A DNA stretch of 64,000 nt from Hyphomicrobiales bacterium (GTDB lineage Bacteria; Pseudomonadota; Alphaproteobacteria; Rhizobiales; Rhizobiaceae). The DNA is taken from assembly GCA_900465675.1 (NCBI GenBank), contig UBJR01000004.1, forward strand, positions 226,630 to 290,629, given 5' to 3'. The notes under the pieces were generated by a model. That model had not been told where the DNA came from. It saw nothing but the letters and a program-made list of their open reading frames with translations, and ran no database searches. Positions 18,404 through 26,450 of this stretch are shown here, one piece after another (positions within the stretch are counted from its first letter, which is position 1; every line of letters begins with the position of its first letter). A program made the translations under genes and the position numbers.

Positions 18404-19108
18404 TCACGAAACGAGCCCGTTCCGGAGCGCTATGGCTACCATATGTACGCGGTTGACCGCGTCGAGCTTTCTGACTGCCGCCGTAATATGCGAATTCACC
18501 GTATGCTCCGACAAACCGAGAATGATGGCGATCTCAGCAGAGGTCTTGCCTTCGCTCGTCCATTTGACGATCTCGGCTTCGCGCTGCGTCAGACGTCCAG
18601 ACATTTCCTGGGTCAAGATTTCCTCGTACAGCTTGTCGAATATACGCATGACGTCAAGCAGGACGTCGGCGATCTCGCTCTGGTCCGGCTCCTGGCGAAC
18701 GCCGCTGAGCACCAGACAGTATCGCCGTCCCTCAGGCGTAAAGAGCGGAATCAACAAAAACGTGTTGCCGTTGAATTCGTTGAACACCAGATCGGCGGGA
18801 TAGCCTTCCAGCTGTGCGCTCTTGCCGAAAACCGGGGACGTGAGGAACTGCGCGGATTTCGCCTTGATCGCCCCCAGCGCCTCCTTCAGCGTCCGGATAA
18901 ACAGCGTCGCACGCCGCTCCGCCACGTTGGTGATGACGATTTCACGCTCTCCGAACGGCGCTGCCGCCTCGGAAATCTTTGCCAGAACGAAATTGTCGAA
19001 ATGGTAGTGGTGCGCCGCCGCCTTGAACAAGCGGAAGAAATCGGTCCGGTTGATGGCCCGGTTCAGCTCGGGCCCAGTATGAAAAGGAACAGCCGCAGCA
19101 TTGGTCAT
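18404..19108 (-). CDS. LuxR-family transcriptional regulator
   Basis: A 234-residue regulator. The C-terminal ~65 residues are a LuxR/NarL-type HTH (LTQREAEIVKWTSEGKTSAE, then LGLSEHTVNSHITAAVRKL). The N-terminal ~160 residues resemble an autoinducer-binding or GAF-like fold (HYHFDNFVLAKI; GNTFLLIPLFTPEGRRYCLVLSG), but I do not see the full set of acyl-homoserine-lactone contact residues. No luxI-type synthase lies in the window, so it is an orphan. The start MTNAAAV at 19108 is preferred; the frame continues upstream without a good ribosome site. It is followed by a receiver gene. Confidence 0.82.
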   Translation of the reverse strand: MTNAAAVPFHTGPELNRAINRTDFFRLFKAAAHHYHFDNFVLAKISEAAAPFGEREIVITNVAERRATLFIRTLKEALGAIKAKSAQFLTSPVFGKSAQLEGYPADLVFNEFNGNTFLLIPLFTPEGRRYCLVLSGVRQEPDQSEIADVLLDVMRIFDKLYEEILTQEMSGRLTQREAEIVKWTSEGKTSAEIAIILGLSEHTVNSHITAAVRKLDAVNRVHMVAIALRNGLVS

Positions 19109-19567
19109 TCCGGCAACCTTACCTCGAAACTTCCAGAAGTCACTCCACACCATCCCGAAATCTTGGGATATACGTCCTAAACGCGAACAGTTACAAAAAA
19201 ACCGAGACAGTTGATGGGGATAACGGGACGGGGACTTCCCAGTATCCCAAGGCAAACAAGCCCATCAATTTCTCAACCGCAAGTGATGCAAAGGCAGATA
19301 TACTGAAATCGTAGTCTTACCTAGGTATCGCATTTTTCGTTGTTCATGATCTCATGAGTAGCGGGAAAAGTGCCGGAAGTAAGCGCGAGAGAGCCGATAG
19401 ATCCATTCAGCTAAGGGGTTGGCTGAAGTTCGTGGCGGCGAATATGGGTCAGTCGGCTCTCTCAGCGCTCAAATCACTCCTCTTCCTCTTGGTTGTATCT
19501 TGGGACGCTGAACAAGCCTTGTCAATTGGCGTTTCAGCGTGCTGCCGCGTGTCCGGGCACCTGGCGC
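19109..19567. other. Spacer between luxR-type gene and a receiver gene
   Basis: 459 bp with no convincing gene. It should hold the promoter of the leftward luxR operon. Visible elements are a perfect 10-bp palindrome TACCTAGGTA at 19318-19327 and a short inverted repeat TCCC...GGGA near 19185. A 76-codon rightward frame from 19354 lacks a ribosome site and runs into the receiver gene on the other strand, so it is not called. Confidence 0.4.
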
Positions 19568-19945
19568 CTACACCAGTTGATTGAGAAGACTATCGTTCAA
19601 ATTCAAAGGCTTCTGCAGGTAGATATGGGCGCCGGCTTCCAGCGAACGCTCCCGGTCCTCATCGGCGTCCGAACCGCTGCATATGCCAAGCTTCACCGAT
19701 GCGAAGCGGGGATCGAGGCTGACCCTGCGCACCAAAGCAAGACCGTCGTCGAGAGGCATGTAGAGATCGGCGATCAGCAGATCGGGAAGCGGCTCGCCCG
19801 TGGCATGACGCGCCTCCAGCATCTCCCAAACCGGCTGCGCCTGGGAAAACGACACAAGCTCGGCGGTGAAGGCGCCCTTCCGGTGCATGTAATCGAGATA
19901 GAAGAGATCATCCTTGCTATCATCGATGTAGAATATCAAAGGCAT
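19568..19945 (-). CDS. Single-domain response regulator
   Basis: A 125-residue receiver of the Rcp1-like type (IFYIDDSKDDLFYLDYMHRK). The phospho-acceptor Asp is in LLIADLYMPLDDG, with Ser in ICSGSDADE and Lys in YLQKPL. No output domain is present. It is divergent from the multi-TM kinase at 20134 (188 bp between starts) and may be one of its targets. A perfect inverted repeat lies in the shared spacer. Confidence 0.85.
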   Translation of the reverse strand: MPLIFYIDDSKDDLFYLDYMHRKGAFTAELVSFSQAQPVWEMLEARHATGEPLPDLLIADLYMPLDDGLALVRRVSLDPRFASVKLGICSGSDADEDRERSLEAGAHIYLQKPLNLNDSLLNQLV

Positions 19946-20058
19946 AGCTGCTTCACCCGGTCGCCACCGGCGATGTCCCGCCTGTTTCGCGATGCGACAA
20001 TAAAGATACTTCGCTAAGAATCGTTATCAACCTCCCCTGAATCGGCAGAGGAAAGACG

Positions 20059-20086
20059 TACACAACCTTACGTTTCCTATTGTGTA
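20059..20086. promoter_or_regulatory. Inverted repeat in the divergent kinase/receiver spacer
   Basis: TACACAA (20059-20065) and TTGTGTA (20080-20086) are perfect inverted copies separated by 14 bp, giving a 21-bp centre-to-centre distance, about two helical turns. This is the geometry of a dimeric regulator site. It lies 48 bp before the kinase start. Confidence 0.4.
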
Positions 20087-20133
20087 TTCGGCCATTTCGG
20101 AAAAGATGACCCGAATTCAGGAGGATCGACCGC

Positions 20134-22275
20134 GTGTGGAATGCCGCCAGCTTGAGGGACGAAGCGCAGAAGAAGGGCCGCTACCGCGTAGCCGCGATCG
20201 CCATCGGAACGCTCATCACGCTTCTCGGCATCTGCGCGATCACCGGCTGGCTGCTGGAAGTCGAGGTCATCGTCTCCGTCGTGCCGGAATTTCCGGCGAT
20301 GGCATTCAATACGGCGCTCTGCTTCGTGCTCTCCGGTCTAGCATTGGCGGGATCGGTATCGAAGCTGCAGCGTCTGAACATGGCGGCGTCCCTGATCTCG
20401 CTGTGTGTGGCGGCAATCACCGTGACGCGGTTTGCTGAGATCATCTCGCTCGGTCGCACCTCGCATATGGTCGATCGCGTGTTGACCAACCTCCTCGTCT
20501 CGCGGGAATTTTCCGACCTGATCGGCGGCGGTATGGGGCCGAATACGACGCTCTGCTTCCTGATCGGCAATCTTGCGCTGCTTGCCGGCCGGAACTGGAA
20601 GGATGACAGGGCTCCCCTGCTCCAGGAATTGACGGGCTATGTGATCATAACGCTCGGCATGGTCGCCTTCGCTGCTTACGTCACCAGCGCCGAGGAGGGG
20701 TATCGCTGGGGTCCCTATGCGGCGATGGCGCTGCATACATCGATCGGGGTGACGTTCTTCGGCGGCGGATTGCTCGCCGCCGCCTGGTGGCGCCAGCCGC
20801 AGGGCAGCGCCAGCGTGCCGCTCTGGATCCCCGGCGTCGTCTGTTTCACCGGACTGCTCGCCGACCTCTATACGCCGCTCGGGGTGGCGAACGGCATTCT
20901 TTATGTGCCGCTGATTTTGACCGCCCTCTGGTTCGGCAATCGCAACGCACCGCTCTATCTTGCGTTCGTCTGCACGGTCCTCATCCTTCTCGGCTTCTTC
21001 GCCGTCAACCATAGCGACACGGTCGTCTGGCCCGAGGCTGCCAACCGCGCGATCACCATCGGCCTGCTGTGGCTGATCGGCTATCTGGTGCACAATTACA
21101 TGCGCAACAGCGCCAGCCTGGAGACGGAGCGCATCCGCTTCAGCTCACTGGTGCGCAACACGCCGGATGCCGTGATTACCATGGATCAGCGCGGCGTGAT
21201 CTCCAGCTTCAATCCCGCGGCCGAGCAGATGTTCGGCTACCTGCCATCCGAAACGCTCGGCAAGAACATCAATATGCTGATGCCGGAGCCCTATCACTCT
21301 GAGCATGACCGCTATCTGCAGCACTACCATGAGACCGGCGAAGAACGGATCATAGGCACGACGCGCATGGTGTCCGGCCGCCGCAAGAATGGCGTGGTGT
21401 TTCCGCTCGATCTGTCCGTCAGCGTGGTGCCGACAAGCGGCGCGCGGACATTCGTCGGCATCGTGCGCGACATCAGCGACAGGGTGCAGCAGCAAGAGCG
21501 TCTGAAGACGACGCTGGCGCAGCTCGAAGCCTATACGGCCGATCTGGAGCGCAGCAACCAGGATCTCGACGAATTCGCCTACATCGCCTCGCACGATCTG
21601 AAGGAGCCGTTGCGCGGGCTGCACAATCACTCACGCTTCCTGCTCGAGGACTACGAAAACCAGCTCGACGAGGACGGCGTTCGCCGTCTCAACCGGCTGG
21701 TGCGGCTCAGCCAGAGGATGGAGAAGCTCGTCAACGATCTTCTCTATTTCTCCCGCATCGGACGCCAGCAGCTGGCCGTAAAGCGCACCGACATCAATCT
21801 CGTCATCAAGGACGTGGTGGCAACGCTGGAAGTGTTTCTGGAAGAGCGGCGCGCACGGGTCGTGGTGGACGGAGAGCTTCCAGAGGTTGTCTGCGACGCG
21901 ACGCGGCTGACCGAGGTGTTCCGGAACCTGGTGACCAACGCCGTCAAATACAACGACAAGCCGGAACCGCTGGTCACCATCGGCTATCTGGAGCAATACA
22001 CCGGCAAAGATGGTGCAACGGCGCGCGGCGTGTTTTTCGTCAAGGACAACGGCAAGGGCATCGCGACGGAATTTTACGAGGACATTTTCCGGATTTTCAA
22101 ACGGCTTGAAAAATCGCAGGATTCGGATGATGGAACCGGGGCCGGACTGACCTTCGTGCGAAAGATCATTGGCCGCCACAATGGCGAGATATGGCTGGAG
22201 TCCGAGATGGGTGCAGGCACCACATTCTACTTTACGCTGGGAAGCAACAGAGAGGGCCACAATGCAGCCGCGTGA
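20134..22275 (+). CDS. Multi-TM sensor histidine kinase with FixL-like PAS domain
   Basis: A 713-residue kinase. Residues ~18-325 hold about nine membrane helices. The PAS domain (about 340-460) closely follows the FixL oxygen sensor: NMLMPEPYHSEHDRYL contains His391 at the position of the FixL heme ligand, and RIIGTTRMVSGRRKNG follows as in FixL. The kinase core has His487 in IASHDLKEPLRGLHNH, NLVTNAVKYN, VKDNGKGI and GTGAGLTFVRKI. The GTG start is set by AGGAGG 8-9 nt upstream. The next gene, a receiver, overlaps it by 14 bp. Heme binding is inferred, not shown. Confidence 0.88.
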   Translation: MWNAASLRDEAQKKGRYRVAAIAIGTLITLLGICAITGWLLEVEVIVSVVPEFPAMAFNTALCFVLSGLALAGSVSKLQRLNMAASLISLCVAAITVTRFAEIISLGRTSHMVDRVLTNLLVSREFSDLIGGGMGPNTTLCFLIGNLALLAGRNWKDDRAPLLQELTGYVIITLGMVAFAAYVTSAEEGYRWGPYAAMALHTSIGVTFFGGGLLAAAWWRQPQGSASVPLWIPGVVCFTGLLADLYTPLGVANGILYVPLILTALWFGNRNAPLYLAFVCTVLILLGFFAVNHSDTVVWPEAANRAITIGLLWLIGYLVHNYMRNSASLETERIRFSSLVRNTPDAVITMDQRGVISSFNPAAEQMFGYLPSETLGKNINMLMPEPYHSEHDRYLQHYHETGEERIIGTTRMVSGRRKNGVVFPLDLSVSVVPTSGARTFVGIVRDISDRVQQQERLKTTLAQLEAYTADLERSNQDLDEFAYIASHDLKEPLRGLHNHSRFLLEDYENQLDEDGVRRLNRLVRLSQRMEKLVNDLLYFSRIGRQQLAVKRTDINLVIKDVVATLEVFLEERRARVVVDGELPEVVCDATRLTEVFRNLVTNAVKYNDKPEPLVTIGYLEQYTGKDGATARGVFFVKDNGKGIATEFYEDIFRIFKRLEKSQDSDDGTGAGLTFVRKIIGRHNGEIWLESEMGAGTTFYFTLGSNREGHNAAA

Positions 22276-22687
22276 TATGCAGCCGATCCTGATTGTTGAG
22301 GACAGCGAGGACGACTTCGAGGCGACGATGCGTGCCTTCAAGCGCACCAACCTGCGCAACCCGATCCGCTGGGCCGCTTCGGGCCAGGAAGCGCTCGATG
22401 AGCTTGCCGGCATGAACCCGCGCCCCGGCCTGATCCTGCTCGATCTCAACATGCCGGGCCTCGATGGCCGCAAGACGCTTGAGGCGATCAAATCCAATCC
22501 GCAGTGGCGCAAGATCCCGGTGGTTATTCTGACGACGTCGGACGACGAGCGCGACATCGAAGGCTGCTATGCACTCGGCGCCAATACTTATGTGCAAAAA
22601 CCTGTCGATCTCGACGGGCTGTTCTCCGCGATCCAGCGGCTGAAGGAATACTGGTTCGAGATTGCCATCCTGCCGCACGAGGATTGA
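22262..22687 (+). CDS. Single-domain response regulator (Rcp1-like)
   Basis: A 141-residue receiver: PILIVEDSEDDFEATMRAFKR, phospho-acceptor in LILLDLNMPGLDGRKTL, TTSDD and YVQKPVDLDG. This plan matches the receivers encoded with phytochrome-type kinases such as Rcp1. The start ATG at 22262 lies inside the kinase gene (14-bp overlap) and has GAGAGG upstream, indicating translational coupling; an ATG 15 nt later is an alternative. The hybrid kinase begins 4 bp after its stop. Confidence 0.88.
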   Translation: MQPRDMQPILIVEDSEDDFEATMRAFKRTNLRNPIRWAASGQEALDELAGMNPRPGLILLDLNMPGLDGRKTLEAIKSNPQWRKIPVVILTTSDDERDIEGCYALGANTYVQKPVDLDGLFSAIQRLKEYWFEIAILPHED

Positions 22688-22691
22688 ACGA

Positions 22692-24314
22692 TTGGCGGAA
22701 GACTGCCTGGTACTGATCATCGACGACAATATCGACGACCGCGAAGTCTACCGGCGGATGCTGTCGCGCGTCGCCGGAACGAACTACGTGGTAGCCGAGG
22801 CCGAGACCGGCGACCAAGGATTGGAGCTTGCCGCCAGCAAGCGACCAAGCTGCATCCTGCTCGACTATTCGCTGCCCGGCCGCGACGGACTTGGGGTGCT
22901 TGCCGAAATCCTGAAGCTCGATCCGACCGCCAATGTGATCATGCTGACGGGACAGGGCAACGAGACTGTCGCCGTCGAGGTGATGAAGAACGGGGCACGC
23001 GACTACCTGACCAAGGACGCGTTGTCGCCCGAGACGCTGCACCGCTGCGTCCAGAATGCCGTCATGCATGGCGCGCTGGAGAAGAAGCTGGAGCAGAAGC
23101 GGCAATCGCTCGAGATCTTCACCCGGGCGATGGCGCACGACCTCAAGGAGCCGCTACGCACCATCAAGTCGTTCAGCAAGATCCTGCACGGCTCGGCTTC
23201 GCTGCCGGCCGAGGACCGCGAGCTTCTCGACTATATCCTGAGTGCCGCCGACCATATGGAAGACCTGATCGTCAAGGTCTCAGGCTTCACCAAGCTTGAT
23301 GTCTCCGGCGAACTGGAACTGAAGCCCGTATCGCTCGCCGCCGTTCTCGGGCAGGTCGAGGACAATCTGCACCAACAGATGGAGAGCAGGCAGGCAACCA
23401 TCGTCAGCGGCGATCTGCCGGAGGTGATGGGCGACGGGACGCTGCTGATCCAGCTGATGCAAAACCTGATCTCCAACGCTATCCGCTATTGCGAAGACCA
23501 GCGCCCTCAGGTGCGCGTCAGTGCCGCGGCTGCCGGCGGAGGGCTCTGCCGTCTGCTGGTCAGCGATAATGGACCGGGCATCGATCCCGACCACCGGGAG
23601 CTGATCTTCCAGCCCTTCAAGCGTCTGGTCGGACGCGGCATCGAAGGAACGGGGCTTGGCCTTGCGATTTGCCGCCGCATTGCGCAGCTGCATGGCGGCG
23701 CGATCTGGTGCGAGGCGAAGACGGGACGCGGCGCGACCTTTGTGCTCGAATTGCCGCTCGCAAACAGCATGTCCGCCGAGGCTGCAGCGCAGACGGGGCC
23801 GCAGGCGGTCCGGGCAATCGAACAGCCTCAGGAAGCCAAGGGCCGTCTTGCCGAAGTGCTTCTCGTCGAAGACAGCCCCGCCGACATACAGCTTCTGAAG
23901 CTCAAGCTGATGCGGCGGGAGAAAGTGAGCTTCAACCTGCATGTGGCGACCAACGGGCGCGAGGCCATGCGGCTTTTGGAGGAGCGAGCCATCGATCTCA
24001 GCCAGCCGCCGATGGACCTGATGCTGCTCGATATCAACATGCCGATCATGGACGGCTTCGAGGTGCTGAACGCGCTTTCGGCCGATATCCGGCTGAAGCA
24101 GATACCGGTCTGCATCCTCAGCACATCCAGCGACGAGAGCGACATGCAGAGGGCCAAGGAACTCGGCGCTCTCGCCTACATGATCAAACCGCCGACGCTG
24201 CAGCAGCTGGAACAGGCCTTGGCAGATGTCGATAGTTTGGAATTGCAGCCGCGCGGCGATGCCCTAGTTCTTTGTGTAGAACAATCGAGGCAATCTCCAA
24301 CGGCACTGGTATGA
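22692..24314 (+). CDS. REC-HisKA-HATPase-REC hybrid kinase
   Basis: A soluble ~540-residue hybrid. The first receiver (about 1-125) has LVLIIDDNIDDRE and ILLDYSLPGRDGLG. The kinase core follows with the phospho-His in AMAHDLKEPLRTIKSF, NLISNAIRYCED, VSDNGPGIDPDH and GTGLGLAICRRI. A second receiver (about 395-530) has VLLVEDSPADIQLLKL and LMLLDINMPIMDGFEVL with MIKPPT. No membrane segment or separate sensor is seen, so the first receiver is the input. The TTG at 22692 was chosen because GAGGA lies 9 nt upstream; it closes a three-gene operon. Confidence 0.85.
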   Translation: MAEDCLVLIIDDNIDDREVYRRMLSRVAGTNYVVAEAETGDQGLELAASKRPSCILLDYSLPGRDGLGVLAEILKLDPTANVIMLTGQGNETVAVEVMKNGARDYLTKDALSPETLHRCVQNAVMHGALEKKLEQKRQSLEIFTRAMAHDLKEPLRTIKSFSKILHGSASLPAEDRELLDYILSAADHMEDLIVKVSGFTKLDVSGELELKPVSLAAVLGQVEDNLHQQMESRQATIVSGDLPEVMGDGTLLIQLMQNLISNAIRYCEDQRPQVRVSAAAAGGGLCRLLVSDNGPGIDPDHRELIFQPFKRLVGRGIEGTGLGLAICRRIAQLHGGAIWCEAKTGRGATFVLELPLANSMSAEAAAQTGPQAVRAIEQPQEAKGRLAEVLLVEDSPADIQLLKLKLMRREKVSFNLHVATNGREAMRLLEERAIDLSQPPMDLMLLDINMPIMDGFEVLNALSADIRLKQIPVCILSTSSDESDMQRAKELGALAYMIKPPTLQQLEQALADVDSLELQPRGDALVLCVEQSRQSPTALV

Positions 24315-24376
24315 CTTTAGTATCCGCATTAGTTCTGGCGCTTCTCGCCACTCCCCAGCAATACGGACTGCTTTCG

Positions 24377-25936
24377 ATGATTTCTGGCATACATCACATC
24401 ACCGCCATCACCCGCAAAGTGCAGGCGAATGTGGATTTCTATGCCGGTTTTCTCGGCATGCGGCTCGTCAAGCAGACCGCCGGTTTCGAGGACGAAACCC
24501 AACTGCATCTCTTCTATGGCGATGGAGAGGGTACGCCCGGCTCGCTGCTGACTTTCCTTGCCTGGGAAGACGGCTCGCAGGGTCGCGCTGGTTTCGGTCA
24601 GATCAGCGAGATCGCGCTGGCAATCGACCCGACCAGCATCGGCTACTGGCTGACGCGGGCCATGAGCTTCGGGATCCGCATGGAAGGCCCGTCCGACGAA
24701 TTTGGCGAGCCGGTGCTGCGCCTCAAGGATCCCGACAACATCATCCTGAAGCTTGCCGGCAACAAGGGGCTCAAAAGCGCCGCAGCCTGGGCAAACGGAC
24801 CGGTTCCGATCGAACACGCGGTACAACGGGTCCGTGGCGCGACGATGCTGACCGAAACGCCCGATGCCAGCCGCGCCTTCATCGAGAGCCACTTCGGCTA
24901 TCGTTTCCAGGCAAACAAGGGCGCCATCGACAGGCTGGTCTCCGATTCCGGCGATGTCATGGACGTGCGCAACGCAAAGGGCTTCTGGTCCGGTGCGCCG
25001 GGCACGGGGACGATCGATCACGTTGCTTTCCGCGCCGCGGATGAGGCCGAGCTGACATCTGTTCATGATGCGCTTGCCACGTCGATGGACTCGGCAACCA
25101 ACATGCATGACCGGAAATATTTCAAATCGCTCTATGTCCGCGAGCCCGGCGGCACGCTGATCGAGCTTGCGACCGACAAGCCGGGCATGCTGGTGGATGA
25201 GCCGGCGCCGACGCTCGGCACCAAGCTTTTCCTGCCCCCGAAGGATTCGATCAAGGATCTGAAGGATCTAAAGGTCGTGCTGCCTCAATTTTCGATGCCA
25301 GGCGAGCCAAGGGTCAACTACCGCGATCTGCCCTTCGTGCACCGCTTCTACACGCCGCCGGATCCGGATGGCAGCGTCTTCGTGCTGTTGCACGGCTCCG
25401 GCGGCAACGAGACGACGCTGATGCCGCTGCTGCACAAGGTGGCGCCGCGGGCAACACTGCTTGGGGTGCGCGGCCGGGCGACCGAAGAAGGCTTTCCGCG
25501 CTGGTACAAGCGGATCACGCCCTTCTCCTTCGACCAGGACGACATCAAGAGCGAAGCGGAAGCCTTTGCCGCCTTCATCGACGGCGCGGTCAAATCCTAT
25601 GGGCTGGATCCGAAGAAGATCGTCTTCGTCGGCTATTCCAACGGCGCGAATCTTTTGAACTCGCTGATCTACCTGCACCCGTCGCTGATCCATAAGGCGG
25701 TTCTGCTGCGCTCCATGCCGGTTCTGACGAATTATCCGCATGCCGATCTGAAGGGCACCGACCTGCTCGTCATCAGCGGCAAGACCGACGCCTATGGAAA
25801 ATATGCCAACGATCTCGAGGGACGGTTGAAAACCTCGGGCGCGACCGTCGATTCGGACGTCATCCCCGGCGGTCACGATCTCGGCGATGCCGACGTGCCG
25901 ATCATTCAGCAGTGGCTGTTGAAGGAAAGCCAGTAG
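24377..25936 (+). CDS. Ring-cleavage-type VOC dioxygenase fused to an alpha/beta-hydrolase (MhqO-MhqD-like)
   Basis: A 519-residue two-domain enzyme. Residues 1-~300 form a vicinal-oxygen-chelate dioxygenase of the MhqO/PcpA type, starting GIHHITAITR; plausible metal ligands are His7, His215 (TIDHVAFR) and Glu263 (TLIELATD). Residues ~325-519 form an esterase of the MhqD/YodD type: FVLLHGSGGNET, nucleophile Ser421 in GYSNGANLL, Asp471 in SGKTDAYG and His500 in PGGHDLGD. In Bacillus these are separate proteins in quinone/hydroquinone detoxification. The start was set at MISGIHH; upstream in-frame starts add a hydrophobic stretch without ribosome site. Confidence 0.88.
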   Translation: MISGIHHITAITRKVQANVDFYAGFLGMRLVKQTAGFEDETQLHLFYGDGEGTPGSLLTFLAWEDGSQGRAGFGQISEIALAIDPTSIGYWLTRAMSFGIRMEGPSDEFGEPVLRLKDPDNIILKLAGNKGLKSAAAWANGPVPIEHAVQRVRGATMLTETPDASRAFIESHFGYRFQANKGAIDRLVSDSGDVMDVRNAKGFWSGAPGTGTIDHVAFRAADEAELTSVHDALATSMDSATNMHDRKYFKSLYVREPGGTLIELATDKPGMLVDEPAPTLGTKLFLPPKDSIKDLKDLKVVLPQFSMPGEPRVNYRDLPFVHRFYTPPDPDGSVFVLLHGSGGNETTLMPLLHKVAPRATLLGVRGRATEEGFPRWYKRITPFSFDQDDIKSEAEAFAAFIDGAVKSYGLDPKKIVFVGYSNGANLLNSLIYLHPSLIHKAVLLRSMPVLTNYPHADLKGTDLLVISGKTDAYGKYANDLEGRLKTSGATVDSDVIPGGHDLGDADVPIIQQWLLKESQ

Positions 25937-26450
25937 CAAGCCGCGGCGCGAAAGACTTGCGATGACGGAATTTGTTCTTTCATCCCTACTCTTGCGGAAG
26001 CTTTTCCGGTGCGATCACCGCCGGAAAGCTTGGCTTACACTGCGCGCCATGCGCTAAATCTTCGGCCTTCACGGACTGCAACTCTCTATTGTGCAGCGCA
26101 AAGCGGCACCAAAGAAAGGGAGATATTTTACGGCATTCTCATCATGTAAAATTCTCATATTTCTATTTATACTCCAGCAAAACTCCTGCGTAGTTACACC
26201 ATAATTTCAATGGCTGATGATAGTGAAAATATCAAATCAGCAATTGTAACCATACTTATCACGATTTATTACAATAGTCTGACAATACATTCGTGAATTT
26301 AATTACCTAAAATTCACTCGCCTATAAATTACCTCATTCTTTCTGTTTCTTCTGCGCCTGTTCTATTTTGCTGCATTGCAAAAAGTCCTTGCCGAGTTCT
26401 GATATCAGACCTATCTTGGCCCGGACATCGATCGCAGAAGGGGAAATTGC
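25937..26450. other. AT-rich spacer upstream of the polysaccharide cassette
   Basis: 514 bp with no supportable gene; from about 26090 to 26410 it is visibly AT-rich against a GC-rich background. A perfect hairpin (GTGAATTT at 26294-26301 with AAATTCAC at 26311-26318, 9-nt loop) and an ATTGTAA/TTACAAT inverted repeat lie inside it. It probably holds the promoter and control region of the GT2 gene. AT-rich upstream regions are preferred by the MucR/Ros regulators of rhizobial exopolysaccharide genes; binding here is an inference. Confidence 0.45.

Noticed and set aside
18404..19108. VisN or VisR flagellar regulator
   Set aside because: VisN/VisR are encoded as an adjacent LuxR pair; only one LuxR gene is here and it is followed by a receiver.
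19354..19584. 76-codon + strand frame in the spacer before the receiver gene
   Set aside because: No ribosome site, no recognisable sequence, and its end overlaps the receiver gene on the other strand.
20466..20475. Possible photoreceptor (phytochrome) in the kinase at 20134
   Set aside because: No GAF/PHY domain or chromophore-binding Cys was found; the sensor part is membrane helices plus PAS.
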